Shown: positions 56,453 to 64,000 of the stretch, piece after piece
Numbering within the stretch: position 1 is the first letter of the stretch
How the letters are laid out: the number at the start of each line of letters is the position of its first letter
Assembly: GCA_003326195.1 (NCBI GenBank)
Contig: LXQE01000029.1
Span: 398,639 to 462,638, forward strand
Source of the DNA: Nostoc punctiforme NIES-2108
GTDB lineage: Bacteria; Cyanobacteriota; Cyanobacteriia; Cyanobacteriales; Nostocaceae
Length of the DNA stretch: 64,000 bases
Reading direction: 5' to 3'
Made by a program: the position numbers and the translations under genes
The notes under the pieces: model-generated
Seen by the model: the letters and a program-made list of their open reading frames with translations, nothing else
What the model was told of the DNA's origin: nothing
Database searches by the model: none

Positions 56453-57379
56453 CTACTCCCCACTCCCTACTCCCTCCTCTCCAGCATGATAGGAACTGCG
56501 AACCAGAGGCCCAGAACGAACATGGTTGAATCCCATTTCCCATGCTAATCTGCCAAGCCGATCGAATTCCTCTGGAGTCCAATATTTTTGGACTGGCAAA
56601 TGTTCTAAAGAAGGACGCATATACTGCCCAATAGTCAAGCGATCGCATCCCACAGCCCTTAAATCAGCCATTGCTTCAATCACTTCATCAACTGTTTCTC
56701 CATGTCCCAGCATCAAACCTGATTTGGTGGGAATTGTCGGATCGATTTCTTTAACCATAGCCAGCACCAAGAGCGAGCGATCATACTTGGCTCCCCGGCG
56801 TACTGGCCCAGTTAACCGTTGCACTGTCTCGATATTGTGGTTGAAACAAGCTGGTTTGGCTTTGACAATCATCCCTATCCGCTGGCGTTGACCTGACTCT
56901 CCAACACCAGCACCACCCCAAAAATCTGGAGTCAGCACTTCTATTTGAGTCTCTGGGTTCAATTGGCGAATAGTCGCGATCGTCTTTACAAAATGCCTTG
57001 CACCCTGATCGGGCAAGTCATCACGAGCTACAGAAGTCAGCACCACATAACGCAATCCCAAAAGCTGCACCGCCTGGGCGACCTTTTCAGGTTCCTCTAA
57101 ATCAAGAGGCATCGGTGCATGACCTTTATCTACTTGACAAAAAGCACAAGATCGTGTGCATGTAGGCCCCATTAGTAAGAAAGTCGCAGTTTTTTGGGCA
57201 TAGCACTCCCCCCGGTTGGGACAGCGACCCTCTTCGCAAATCGTGTGAATTTGGCGCTGCTTAATAATGCGTTGTACCGTAGAGATTTCACTGGCCTTGC
57301 CAATCGGGCGACGTAACCAGCTAGGCATTGCCTTAATTTCAGACTTTAGTTCGGCTTGTTCTGACGAAATCATAGACAT
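56453..57379 (-). CDS. lipA: Lipoyl synthase
   Basis: A 308-residue radical-SAM enzyme inserting two sulfurs into octanoylated lipoyl domains. The auxiliary cluster ligands are Cys48, Cys53 and Cys59 ([12 protein letters not shown]), and the radical-SAM cluster is C74-C78-C81 (CTRSCAFC). Ser in the C-terminal RSSYHA motif completes the auxiliary cluster. Other landmarks are [20 protein letters not shown] and the [12 protein letters not shown] block. The C-terminus is slightly extended by EEGVGSGE, encoded by the spacer-like sequence. Cyanobacteria can hold two lipA genes. This one is solo. Confidence 0.97.
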   Translation of the reverse strand: MSMISSEQAELKSEIKAMPSWLRRPIGKASEISTVQRIIKQRQIHTICEEGRCPNRGECYAQKTATFLLMGPTCTRSCAFCQVDKGHAPMPLDLEEPEKVAQAVQLLGLRYVVLTSVARDDLPDQGARHFVKTIATIRQLNPETQIEVLTPDFWGGAGVGESGQRQRIGMIVKAKPACFNHNIETVQRLTGPVRRGAKYDRSLLVLAMVKEIDPTIPTKSGLMLGHGETVDEVIEAMADLRAVGCDRLTIGQYMRPSLEHLPVQKYWTPEEFDRLGRLAWEMGFNHVRSGPLVRSSYHAGEEGVGSGE

Positions 57380-57607
57380 CCAAGCAAGATGCGGATATAG
57401 ATGTAGTGGGCTGTTGATTAAATATCACAATGACACAAATTTAAAAGAGCGCGAGCAAAAGTTTTACAAAACACCTCTAGTAATGTCATTTATACCGAAA
57501 TATACTATCCCCCAATTGCTAGAAATTTTGTATATAGTGGGAGGATTCTCAAGGACAATCGGCAAAACCGCTATTTACACTTATAGTTTCTGTTAGAGCA
57601 AACAGTC

Positions 57608-58258
57608 GTGGCAAGCAACAAGATTTTAGTTATCGATGACACTACAGTTGTCAGGGTAAAAGTACGAGAAATGTTGCCTCCGGGCAATTTTGAGGTACTG
57701 GAAGCGAAAGACGGTGTGGAAGGACTAAATTTCATCCTTCAGGAAAAACTCAGCCTGATTATGCTGGATTTCCTGTTACCTAAAATGAGTGGCTGGGAAG
57801 TTTTTCAGCAAGTTCAAGCCCACCCAGAATTAAGGAAAATTCCTTTAGTGATTATGTCTGGTCGCAAGGAAGAGGTGACTGAGAAAATCACAGAACCATT
57901 TGAATATTTTGAATTTCTGGGCAAGCCTTTTGATCAGAAACAATTAATTGGCGCGATTAAGTTAGCTATGGCTAAGGCCAAACAGCCACGCCCAGAACTA
58001 GTTTCAGTAGGAGCAGGAGTTTCTGTAAAAAATGGTACATCATTAAATTCTAGTGTCGCCAATAGTACGGTAATAACCCCTAGTGTTGCAACCCCTAGCA
58101 TCGTAACCCCTAGCGTCGTAACCCCCAGTACTGGAGGAGTCTCCGAGGCAGAAATTAATGCATTGAATGAGAAAATTGTCAAAATGCAAGCAGAAATTGA
58201 TGGTTTGAAGAAACAGCTAACTCAGGTTGTGACTTTTATTAAACAAAAAATCAAGTAG
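57608..58258 (+). CDS. Response regulator with repeat linker and coiled-coil tail
   Basis: A 216-residue protein with GTG start. Receiver domain (about 1-122): acidic pocket IDD (10-11), phospho-acceptor Asp54 in LIMLDFLLPKM, signalling Thr/Ser in VIMSGRK, and Lys in GKPFD. The linker contains TPSV-, TPSI-, TPSVVTPS repeats encoded by a 15-bp minisatellite (58070-58130). The C-terminal 40 residues are a coiled coil (INALNEKIVKMQAEIDGLKK). There is no DNA-binding or enzymatic output. It is followed by a strong hairpin terminator, then the histidine-kinase block. Confidence 0.9.
   Translation: MASNKILVIDDTTVVRVKVREMLPPGNFEVLEAKDGVEGLNFILQEKLSLIMLDFLLPKMSGWEVFQQVQAHPELRKIPLVIMSGRKEEVTEKITEPFEYFEFLGKPFDQKQLIGAIKLAMAKAKQPRPELVSVGAGVSVKNGTSLNSSVANSTVITPSVATPSIVTPSVVTPSTGGVSEAEINALNEKIVKMQAEIDGLKKQLTQVVTFIKQKIK
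58070..58130 (+). repeat. 15-bp minisatellite inside the response-regulator gene
   Basis: Four imperfect in-frame copies of GTAACCCCTAGCGTC, encoding TPSVV-type units. Being a multiple of 3, expansion leaves the frame intact. Confidence 0.8.
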
Positions 58259-58385
58259 TATTTGTGCTCGTTATTATTATCGCAGCCAAAAATACACCAT
58301 ATATACTGGTGTCCGATTAAAAGCGGGTAAAAATAGTTAGTTCAAAAACACTTATGTTGACAAATCATCATTATTTAGTGAGGTA

Positions 58386-58414
58386 CAGCTTTACCTTAGC
58401 CCGGTAAAGCTGTG
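58386..58414 (+). terminator. Stem-loop after the response-regulator gene
   Basis: 11-bp stem ACAGCTTTACC / GGTAAAGCTGT with a 7-base loop, 128 bases past the stop, followed by GCTTTATC. The region 58259-59126 otherwise holds only the transposase remnant. Confidence 0.6.
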
Positions 58415-58621
58415 CTTTATCTTCCCATTTCGTAAGTTCGGAGAGGGGTTGTAGTTGAGGTTTTGATATGTACTTAAGTTGATAAGGAAACTTTACAGTT
58501 CAAGATTCAGATATTTAGTAAAAAAAATATATTAAAAGTCATATTTTCTAATACAAATTAAACAAAAAAATCCTATTCCATGATGAAGATAGTCTTTGCG
58601 CGGAAATAAGAGGATGTTTGA

Positions 58622-58770
58622 AAAGTTTTGAGGCGTCAAGCGAGAAACTTTGTCACTCATTTTTTTTGACGCGCTTGAGTAATTGTTTGCCACCTGACCG
58701 CTCTGACACACTGGCGGCAGAGTGACGAACACCCGCAGCACTAACCCCAATGTATCAACAGTCATAAACC
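58622..58770 (-). pseudogene. IS5-family transposase fragment
   Basis: Minus-strand reading gives VDTLGLVLRVFVT, then with one frame change PASVSERSGGKQLLKRVKK, then with another shift SDKVSRL. This matches the central part of IS5-family (DDE) transposases: the 'DTLGLVL.V.VT.ASV.ER.G' region. Two frameshifts and the loss of both ends mean it is inactive. No inverted repeats are recognisable. Confidence 0.7.
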
Positions 58771-59126
58771 ATCAACATGCTTATTGAGATGGGATGAAAA
58801 TGGACAATATAAATTATTGTTCTTAGCGCTAATTTTCTAAAAAACAAGGGTAATAGTAAGTAATTTCAGAGCAATCGCCTTCATAAAAAAGAATTTTAAA
58901 CTTTGGTGAAAATTAAAATTGGTGATTGATGTCCATTAGCGATCGCCTCAGCAAAAAGCTGTAGACAATTTAGGGTGAGAATGTTGCTGTTATCAGACTT
59001 TTTGGGAACTATAGGGTTGTCAGACGATAAATTTGCAGTCAGTCTGCCAATAAAATAGAGGTAACTTAGCGGCGATCGCAGGGCAAATAGGGAATAACTA
59101 ACAATAAATAAAATTAATTTAAATAT

Positions 59127-60446
59127 ATGAATGAGCAACCAGATATAAAAATGCTTTATACCCCAGAAGATAGTTTAATCTTAGTAGTAGATGATACTAC
59201 TACTAATTTAGAAATTGTCTTTGATATATTAACTAATGTCGGCTTTAAAGTTATAACAGAAAATGATGGAGAAAGAGCACTTAAGCAAGTTGAATTCCAA
59301 CTTCCTGATTTAATTCTATTAGATGTTATGATGCCAGGAATAGATGGGTTTGAAACTTGTAAAAGATTGAAAGAAAATTCAGCTACTTGTGATATACCCG
59401 TAATTTTTATGACAGCCAATTCGGATACTCCTAGTAAGGTAAAGGGTCTAAATATAGGAGCAGTCGATTACATCACAAAACCTTTTCATGAAGAAGAATT
59501 ATTAGCTAGAATTAAAACCCATCTTCAATTACGAAATCTCACAAAAACTTTAGAAAAAAGAGTTTTAGAAAGGACATCAGCATTATCGAGAGCATTAAAA
59601 GACTTACAAGAGTCTCAACTTCAGCTTGTACAGACAGAAAAAATGTCTGCCCTTGGTCAATTAGTAGCAGGAGTTGCTCATGAAATTAATAATCCAGTTG
59701 GTTTCATTCATGGCAATCTTGGACACGCTTCAGTATATTTCCAAGACATGATTAAGATTATTGACCTGTATCAGCAGTACTATCCTAATCCAGTTCCAGA
59801 AATTCAAGAGGAAATTGCAACGATAGATTTGAAGTATATACTTGCCGATCTACCTAATTTAATTACCTCAATGAAAGAGGGAGTTCAGCGCATTCGCAAC
59901 ATTAGTACTAGTTTGAGAACCTTTTCTCGAGCAGATAGCGATCGCAAAGTGTCTTGCAATATTCATGATGGCATAGACAGTACAATTATGATTCTTAAAC
60001 ACCGTTTAAAAGCATCCGAAGTTCGACCTGATATTCAAGTAATTAGAGATTACGATATATTGCCAGAATTAGAATGTTTTATCGGACAACTAAATCAGGT
60101 ATTTATGAATTTATTAGCTAATGCTATTGATGCTTTGGAGGAGTCTAATGTAGGACTTACCTATATTGAGATTGAAGCAAATCCTAATCAAATTTTGATT
60201 CAAACCACTCTCACTGAAGATAAAAATTATATCTTGATTAGGATTAAAGATAATGGCGTCGGAATGTCGGCTGATGTTCAACAAAAAATCTTTGACTATT
60301 TATTCACCACCAAGTCTGTCGGTCAAGGTACAGGATTAGGATTATCAATTGCCCGTCAAATTGTTGTCGAAAAACATGGAGGAACTCTAGAGGTAAATTC
60401 ATTAATAGGGCAAGGTTCAGAATTTATCATTAAACTTCCCATTTAA
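59127..60446 (+). CDS. Receiver-histidine kinase (response regulator fused to HK)
   Basis: A 439-residue protein. Receiver domain (about 15-130) with Asp66 in LILLDVMMPG and Lys118 in ITKPF. A coiled-coil linker (140-165) is followed by HisKA (H-box GVAHEINNP, His185) and HATPase_c (N-box [14 protein letters not shown]1 DNGVGMS, G2 GQGTGLGLS). The kinase half is paralogous to those at 1-852 and 61849-63252. It probably works in phosphorelays. The start ATG (MNEQPDIKML) is weakly supported by a ribosome-binding site. The next gene downstream is the decayed FIST gene. Confidence 0.94.
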   Translation: MNEQPDIKMLYTPEDSLILVVDDTTTNLEIVFDILTNVGFKVITENDGERALKQVEFQLPDLILLDVMMPGIDGFETCKRLKENSATCDIPVIFMTANSDTPSKVKGLNIGAVDYITKPFHEEELLARIKTHLQLRNLTKTLEKRVLERTSALSRALKDLQESQLQLVQTEKMSALGQLVAGVAHEINNPVGFIHGNLGHASVYFQDMIKIIDLYQQYYPNPVPEIQEEIATIDLKYILADLPNLITSMKEGVQRIRNISTSLRTFSRADSDRKVSCNIHDGIDSTIMILKHRLKASEVRPDIQVIRDYDILPELECFIGQLNQVFMNLLANAIDALEESNVGLTYIEIEANPNQILIQTTLTEDKNYILIRIKDNGVGMSADVQQKIFDYLFTTKSVGQGTGLGLSIARQIVVEKHGGTLEVNSLIGQGSEFIIKLPI

Positions 60447-60488
60447 TAATTATAGTAAGTTGCTTTTGTTAATATAATAAATAAATTT

Positions 60489-61223
60489 ATGTTTAAGGCA
60501 GTAGTAGGTCACAGTAACGATCCAAATTCTCTATCAGCAGTTGAATAAGTTCTTCAGCAACGTGCTACTTCTCTTGCAGGAGATATACCAAAAGCTGGGA
60601 TTATCTTCGCTGCAATTGACTTTGATCATTCTTTCATTTTGCAGCAAATCGATCGGGCTTTTTCGGGAATTGAGTTGATTGGTGGAACAACAGATGGAGA
60701 AATTTCTTCAGTCTTAGACTTTCAGCAGGACTCAATCACTTTGATGTTGTTTTGCTCAGATGAAGTTGAAATTTATGCAGGAGTTGGACGAAAAGTTTCA
60801 GACGCTCCAATTACTGCAACTAAACAAGCTGTGGAGCAAGCGAAAGCAAAAAGTACCGCACCTCCAAAGCTATGCTTAACTCATCCAGAGAGCCTCACAA
60901 CTAGTGGTGTCTCTATATTGAATGGCTTAAAGCTAGCTGGGAAAAACTTAATATTTTGCTGGCTAACCTTTTTAAGACTTGCTCTAATTCCCCACTTTTT
61001 AAGGAGGGTTAGACAGGTAATGGGGACGTACCCTAGAAGAGACTATGCAATAACCATAAACTGTCACAATGATAAGGCTCAGAATTTATTATGGAGATTA
61101 TTTTTCATTAGAATCGAAAACAAACATCAAATTCTCAGAAGAAAAAGATTAAGTAGTTACTTTAGAGATATTTTGGGGAACTCTATAACTGTACTTACAA
61201 AATTGTATGCTCAAAATTTATGA
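60489..61223 (+). pseudogene. FIST-domain sensor gene, decayed
   Basis: From ATG at 60489 the frame reads MFKAVVGHSNDPNSLSAVE and then hits a TAA at 60546. It continues in the same frame with recognisable FIST N-domain sequence (LQQRATSLAGDIPKAG, IELIGGTTDGEISSV, ILNGLKLAGKN) until about 60975. After that the similarity ends and Arg/Leu-rich unrelated sequence runs to the stop at 61223. The FIST C-terminal domain is missing. FIST proteins are small-ligand sensors placed next to kinases. The gene is likely a remnant whose partner was the next gene or a kinase. Confidence 0.85.
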
Positions 61224-61762
61224 TCAATGTACCCAAGCACTCAATAGCTACGCTTAATCTTTCTTTAGAACGCGACATATTTTTACGTACACTAATCAGA
61301 GAATTATCTGGTACTTTGCAGGATGTAGTTGGTTTAGAAGAAGCTTCGGGATTTATTAGCGTTGTTGGTGAAAGGATGGGAAGGCAGATTAACCAAGATT
61401 ATAAATCTGCCCTGGAAATCTCTAACCTTTCTCGTAGGCAGGTAGCTGATGTCCTGATTGATTTAAAAAAACGAATCCAGGGCGATTTTTATATCATTGA
61501 GCAGAATGATGAAAAAATTGTCTTTGGCAACCGTGTTTGCCCATTTGGCGACAAAGTACTTAATCGCCCTGCCATGTGCATGATGACTTCAAACGTTTTT
61601 GGAACGATCGCAGCCAATAATCTAGGATATGCGAAAGTAGAATTGCAAGAAACGATAGCACAAGGTTATTCTGGATGTAAAGTTATTGTTTACTTAAAAC
61701 TTACAGAAGAGGCAGAAGATGCAGAAGGTAGAGAATATTTTAGGGGACTAGAATCTGTGTAA
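61220..61762 (+). CDS. Methanogen-output-domain-1 (MetOD1)-like protein
   Basis: A 180-residue protein matching, by recall, the MetOD1 type of cyanobacterial and archaeal signalling modules: an N-terminal helix ([20 protein letters not shown]), central [20 protein letters not shown], then [20 protein letters not shown] and [32 protein letters not shown]. Conserved Cys residues (VCPFG, MCMMT, SGCKV) could bind a metal or ligand. The start overlaps the FIST remnant by 4 bases. With the adjacent kinase at 61849 it looks like a sensing partner, which is inference. Family assignment is moderately certain. Confidence 0.72.
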   Translation: MINVPKHSIATLNLSLERDIFLRTLIRELSGTLQDVVGLEEASGFISVVGERMGRQINQDYKSALEISNLSRRQVADVLIDLKKRIQGDFYIIEQNDEKIVFGNRVCPFGDKVLNRPAMCMMTSNVFGTIAANNLGYAKVELQETIAQGYSGCKVIVYLKLTEEAEDAEGREYFRGLESV

Positions 61763-61848
61763 ATCTTCAGCATCAAACAAAATAACTCCAGGATATAAGC
61801 TTAGTGCAGATATGTAAAGTAGAGTCAAACCGTGAAAGTTAAAGCTCC

Positions 61849-63252
61849 ATGACTCCTGAACAATTTCTTGAATTTGCCAGAGTTTTACCAGAACCTTTAC
61901 TTATGGTAAGTGGAGAGGGTGAGTTGTTAGCGACGAATCAACCAGTAGCAGATATGCTGGGGTTACGCCGTCAAGAACTGCGGGGAAGAATGCTCTTTGA
62001 ACTCGTAACTGAGTCTAGCAACGATATTGTAAAGTATTTACAAGCTTGTTCAAGTAGTAGGGCAATGGTAATTGGCTCTTTGACTTTACGAATGAATGAT
62101 GGACAAACCTTAATATGTCGTAGTCAAGGAGCAGTTATTCAACCTTGGTCTCCTGAATCTTCAGCTTTAATTCTCTTACGCTTGGAAAATAGAGTTTTAG
62201 CCAGTAGTAATTTCGTTTTGTTGAACGAAAAAATTGATGAGTTAGCCAAAGAAGTTCAGAGACGAAAACAAGCAGAGGAAGCGCTTAAGAAAGCGAATCA
62301 AGAGCTAGAAATTCGGGTTGAGGAACGTACAACTGCTTTACAAGACACACTAAATGAACTACAACTTACCCAAACTCAGCTTATCCAAGCTGAGAAAATG
62401 TCTAGTTTAGGTCAGATGGTCGCTGGTATTGCCCATGAAATTAATAACCCCGTGAGTTTTATTTATGGAAACCTTCACCACGCTCATAAATACACTCAGG
62501 ATTTACTGAAATTAGTACAAGTTTATCAACAAAATTTTCCAAATACTCTTCCAGAAATCCAACAGCAAATAGAAGAAATAGATTTAGATTTTTTGATTCA
62601 AGATATAACTAAACTCTTCCAGTCAATGCAAGTGGGAGCAGAACGCATTCAGGAAATTGTTAAATCACTACGTAATTTTTCCAGGCTGGATGAAGCAGAA
62701 CTTAAGCAAGTCAATATTCATGAAGGAATTGATAGTACTTTAATGATTTTGGAGCATCGCCTGCAAGCTAGGCATGAGTACCCAGAAATCAAAGTCATCA
62801 AAAAATATAGTCAACTACCGAATGTAACTTGCTATCCTGGTCAACTCAATCAAGTGTTTATGAATATTCTGGCTAATGCGATTGATGCATTGGAAGCATC
62901 GCCACTTAAGAGTCAGTATTCAGAAGTAAATACACAAAAAATTGAAAGTCAAAAACTGATAAATAATAATCCCCAAATTCAAATTAAAACTGAGCTAATC
63001 GATGAAAAATGGATAGCCGTTAGCATTGCTGATAATGGTTTGGGAATAAATGAACAAGTTCGCTCAAAGCTATTCGATCCGTTTTTCACCACTAAAACTG
63101 TGGGCAAAGGTACTGGACTAGGGCTATATATAAGTTATCAGATTATAGTTGAAAAACATAACGGGCAACTTAATTGTTTTTCTGTTCCAGGAAAAGGTGC
63201 AGAATTTGTAATTAAGATACCTATTCAATCAGTCTCATCAAATTTCAGTTAA
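61849..63252 (+). CDS. PAS-type sensor histidine kinase
   Basis: A 467-residue protein. An N-terminal PAS-like domain (about 1-115: [40 protein letters not shown]) precedes a coiled coil (126-180). HisKA follows with H-box GIAHEINNP (His196), then the HATPase_c domain with N-box [14 protein letters not shown]1 DNGLGIN and G2 GKGTGLGLY. It is a paralogue of the kinases at 1-852 and 59127-60446. A short Ser/Asn-rich insertion lies in the HATPase region (about 355-380). It lies downstream of the MetOD1-like gene on the same strand, so co-expression is likely. Confidence 0.93.
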   Translation: MTPEQFLEFARVLPEPLLMVSGEGELLATNQPVADMLGLRRQELRGRMLFELVTESSNDIVKYLQACSSSRAMVIGSLTLRMNDGQTLICRSQGAVIQPWSPESSALILLRLENRVLASSNFVLLNEKIDELAKEVQRRKQAEEALKKANQELEIRVEERTTALQDTLNELQLTQTQLIQAEKMSSLGQMVAGIAHEINNPVSFIYGNLHHAHKYTQDLLKLVQVYQQNFPNTLPEIQQQIEEIDLDFLIQDITKLFQSMQVGAERIQEIVKSLRNFSRLDEAELKQVNIHEGIDSTLMILEHRLQARHEYPEIKVIKKYSQLPNVTCYPGQLNQVFMNILANAIDALEASPLKSQYSEVNTQKIESQKLINNNPQIQIKTELIDEKWIAVSIADNGLGINEQVRSKLFDPFFTTKTVGKGTGLGLYISYQIIVEKHNGQLNCFSVPGKGAEFVIKIPIQSVSSNFS

Positions 63253-63263
63253 AAGATATGACA

Positions 63264-63293
63264 ACGCCTGTCTGCTAATTTGCAAACAGGCGT
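63264..63293. terminator. Bidirectional terminator between kinase and ndhB
   Basis: Perfect 8-bp stem ACGCCTGT / ACAGGCGT with a 14-base loop, between the convergent kinase gene and ndhB. On the minus strand it is followed by TGTCATATCTTTT, and on the plus strand by GTCTTTG. Confidence 0.7.
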
Positions 63294-63325
63294 GTCTTTG
63301 AGTACAAAGTTTAGTTGAGACTCGG

Positions 63326-64000
63326 TTAAATCTTAGCAGTAGAATCAACTGAAGATTGAGACTGACTAACCGAATCTAATTTTGGTAAAAGCAGGAGATT
63401 TTGTGCTTTTACATTACTGTTGATTGTTGCTTGCAAAAATGGAGTATTGGAGATGGAATTGTTAGCCAATGTAAACAGTGGATTTGACAAAATCCCTGCT
63501 ACGGTAGTGGCAATTAATGTTACTACCAACCCGACTTGCAAAGGTCTTAGCCCAGGCAAATCCCAACGCACTTGTGGATAATTCTTCACTGCGTCGGACA
63601 TTTCATGGGGTTCTTTGACTACCATCATCTTAACTACGCGAATGTAGTAGTAGATGGAGACGACGCTGGTAACTAAGCCCAGCAAAACTAACCAATAAAG
63701 TCCTGCTTGCCAACCAGCCCAGAATAAGTAAATCTTGCCGAAAAACCCAGCCAATGGTGGAATACCACCCAAGGAAAGCAGGGAGATACTCAACGCCAGT
63801 GTTAGGAGTGGGTCTTTTTGATATAAACCAGAGTATTCGGCAATCTGGTCGGTTCCGGTGCGTAGTGAGAACAGGATAATGCAGGTAAAACCGCACAGGT
63901 TCATGAACAGGTAAACCAGTAGGTAAAATATCATACTGGCATATCCTGCTTGTGTACCAGCAATCAAGCCAATCATCACAAACCCAGCTTGGGCAATGGA
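63326..64000 (-). CDS. ndhB: NAD(P)H-quinone oxidoreductase subunit 2, C-terminal part (cut by window edge)
   Basis: The frame is open to base 64000 ([20 protein letters not shown]), so only the C-terminal roughly 225 residues of NdhB are visible. They include the characteristic [20 protein letters not shown] loop, the [20 protein letters not shown] transmembrane signature and the [19 protein letters not shown] segment. NdhB is a proton-pumping antiporter-like membrane subunit of NDH-1, which carries cyclic electron flow and respiration in the thylakoid. The tail is Ser-rich. It is convergent with the upstream kinase. Confidence 0.96.
   Translation of the reverse strand, partial: SIAQAGFVMIGLIAGTQAGYASMIFYLLVYLFMNLCGFTCIILFSLRTGTDQIAEYSGLYQKDPLLTLALSISLLSLGGIPPLAGFFGKIYLFWAGWQAGLYWLVLLGLVTSVVSIYYYIRVVKMMVVKEPHEMSDAVKNYPQVRWDLPGLRPLQVGLVVTLIATTVAGILSNPLFTLANNSISNTPFLQATINSNVKAQNLLLLPKLDSVSQSQSSVDSTAKI

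Overview
The window is chromosomal DNA from a filamentous, probably heterocyst-forming cyanobacterium of the Nostoc/Anabaena group. It carries psaA, psaB, psaX and ndhB, phycobilisome linkers, phycoerythrin genes and their lyases, and glgA, hemC and ilvD of cyanobacterial type. The HIP1 octamer GCGATCGC is scattered throughout, and short heptanucleotide tandem repeats recur between genes. Phycoerythrin and CpcL suggest a Nostoc punctiforme-like light-harvesting strategy. The species was not determined.

Layout. 1-3000: the end of a histidine kinase, two Uma2-family proteins and a HicB-HicA toxin-antitoxin pair. 3.1-6.4 kb: a caspase-like protein without its N-terminus, then ilvD. 6.3-10.7 kb: a tandem triplication in which each unit carries the 5' end of ilvD plus an RTX-type calcium-binding protein gene; the third copy is broken. 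10.9-18.1 kb: a probable envelope or stress block with a 1040-residue repeat-rich membrane protein, a duplicated general-stress protein, a BON lipoprotein, a CAAD membrane protein and an acidic hydrophilic protein. 18.3-21.3 kb: a 21-bp tandem repeat, a metallophosphoesterase and a lipid kinase.

22-34 kb is a light-harvesting island: cpcL, hemC, glgA, cpeY, a small helical protein with a HEAT-repeat lyase on the opposite strand, cpeZ, cpeA, cpeB, an unlisted small nblA, cpeS, an HExxH protein overlapping cpeS, and cpcG. These genes cover phycoerythrin subunits (CpeA/CpeB), bilin attachment (CpeY, CpeZ, CpeS, CpeF-like), antenna attachment (CpcG to the core, CpcL to photosystem I), tetrapyrrole supply (HemC) and antenna breakdown (NblA).

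34-42 kb holds housekeeping and accessory genes (RluD-type pseudouridine synthase, HAD-DUF952 fusion, thioredoxin-NHL protein, bulb-type lectin, glutaminase, repeat-rich lipoprotein). 42.5-47.2 kb is the psaA-psaB operon. 47.3-52.2 kb has small uncharacterised proteins, an orphan DNA methyltransferase, an SGNH hydrolase and a DUF4864 protein. 52-57.4 kb has larE, a hybrid histidine kinase, an amino-acid ABC permease, psaX and lipA. 57.6-63.3 kb is a signalling cluster: a response regulator, two histidine kinases, a decayed FIST gene and a MetOD1-like protein. The window ends inside ndhB.

No tRNA, rRNA, CRISPR array or intact insertion sequence was recognised. Transposition is represented only by a decayed IS5-like transposase fragment and short palindromic repeats.
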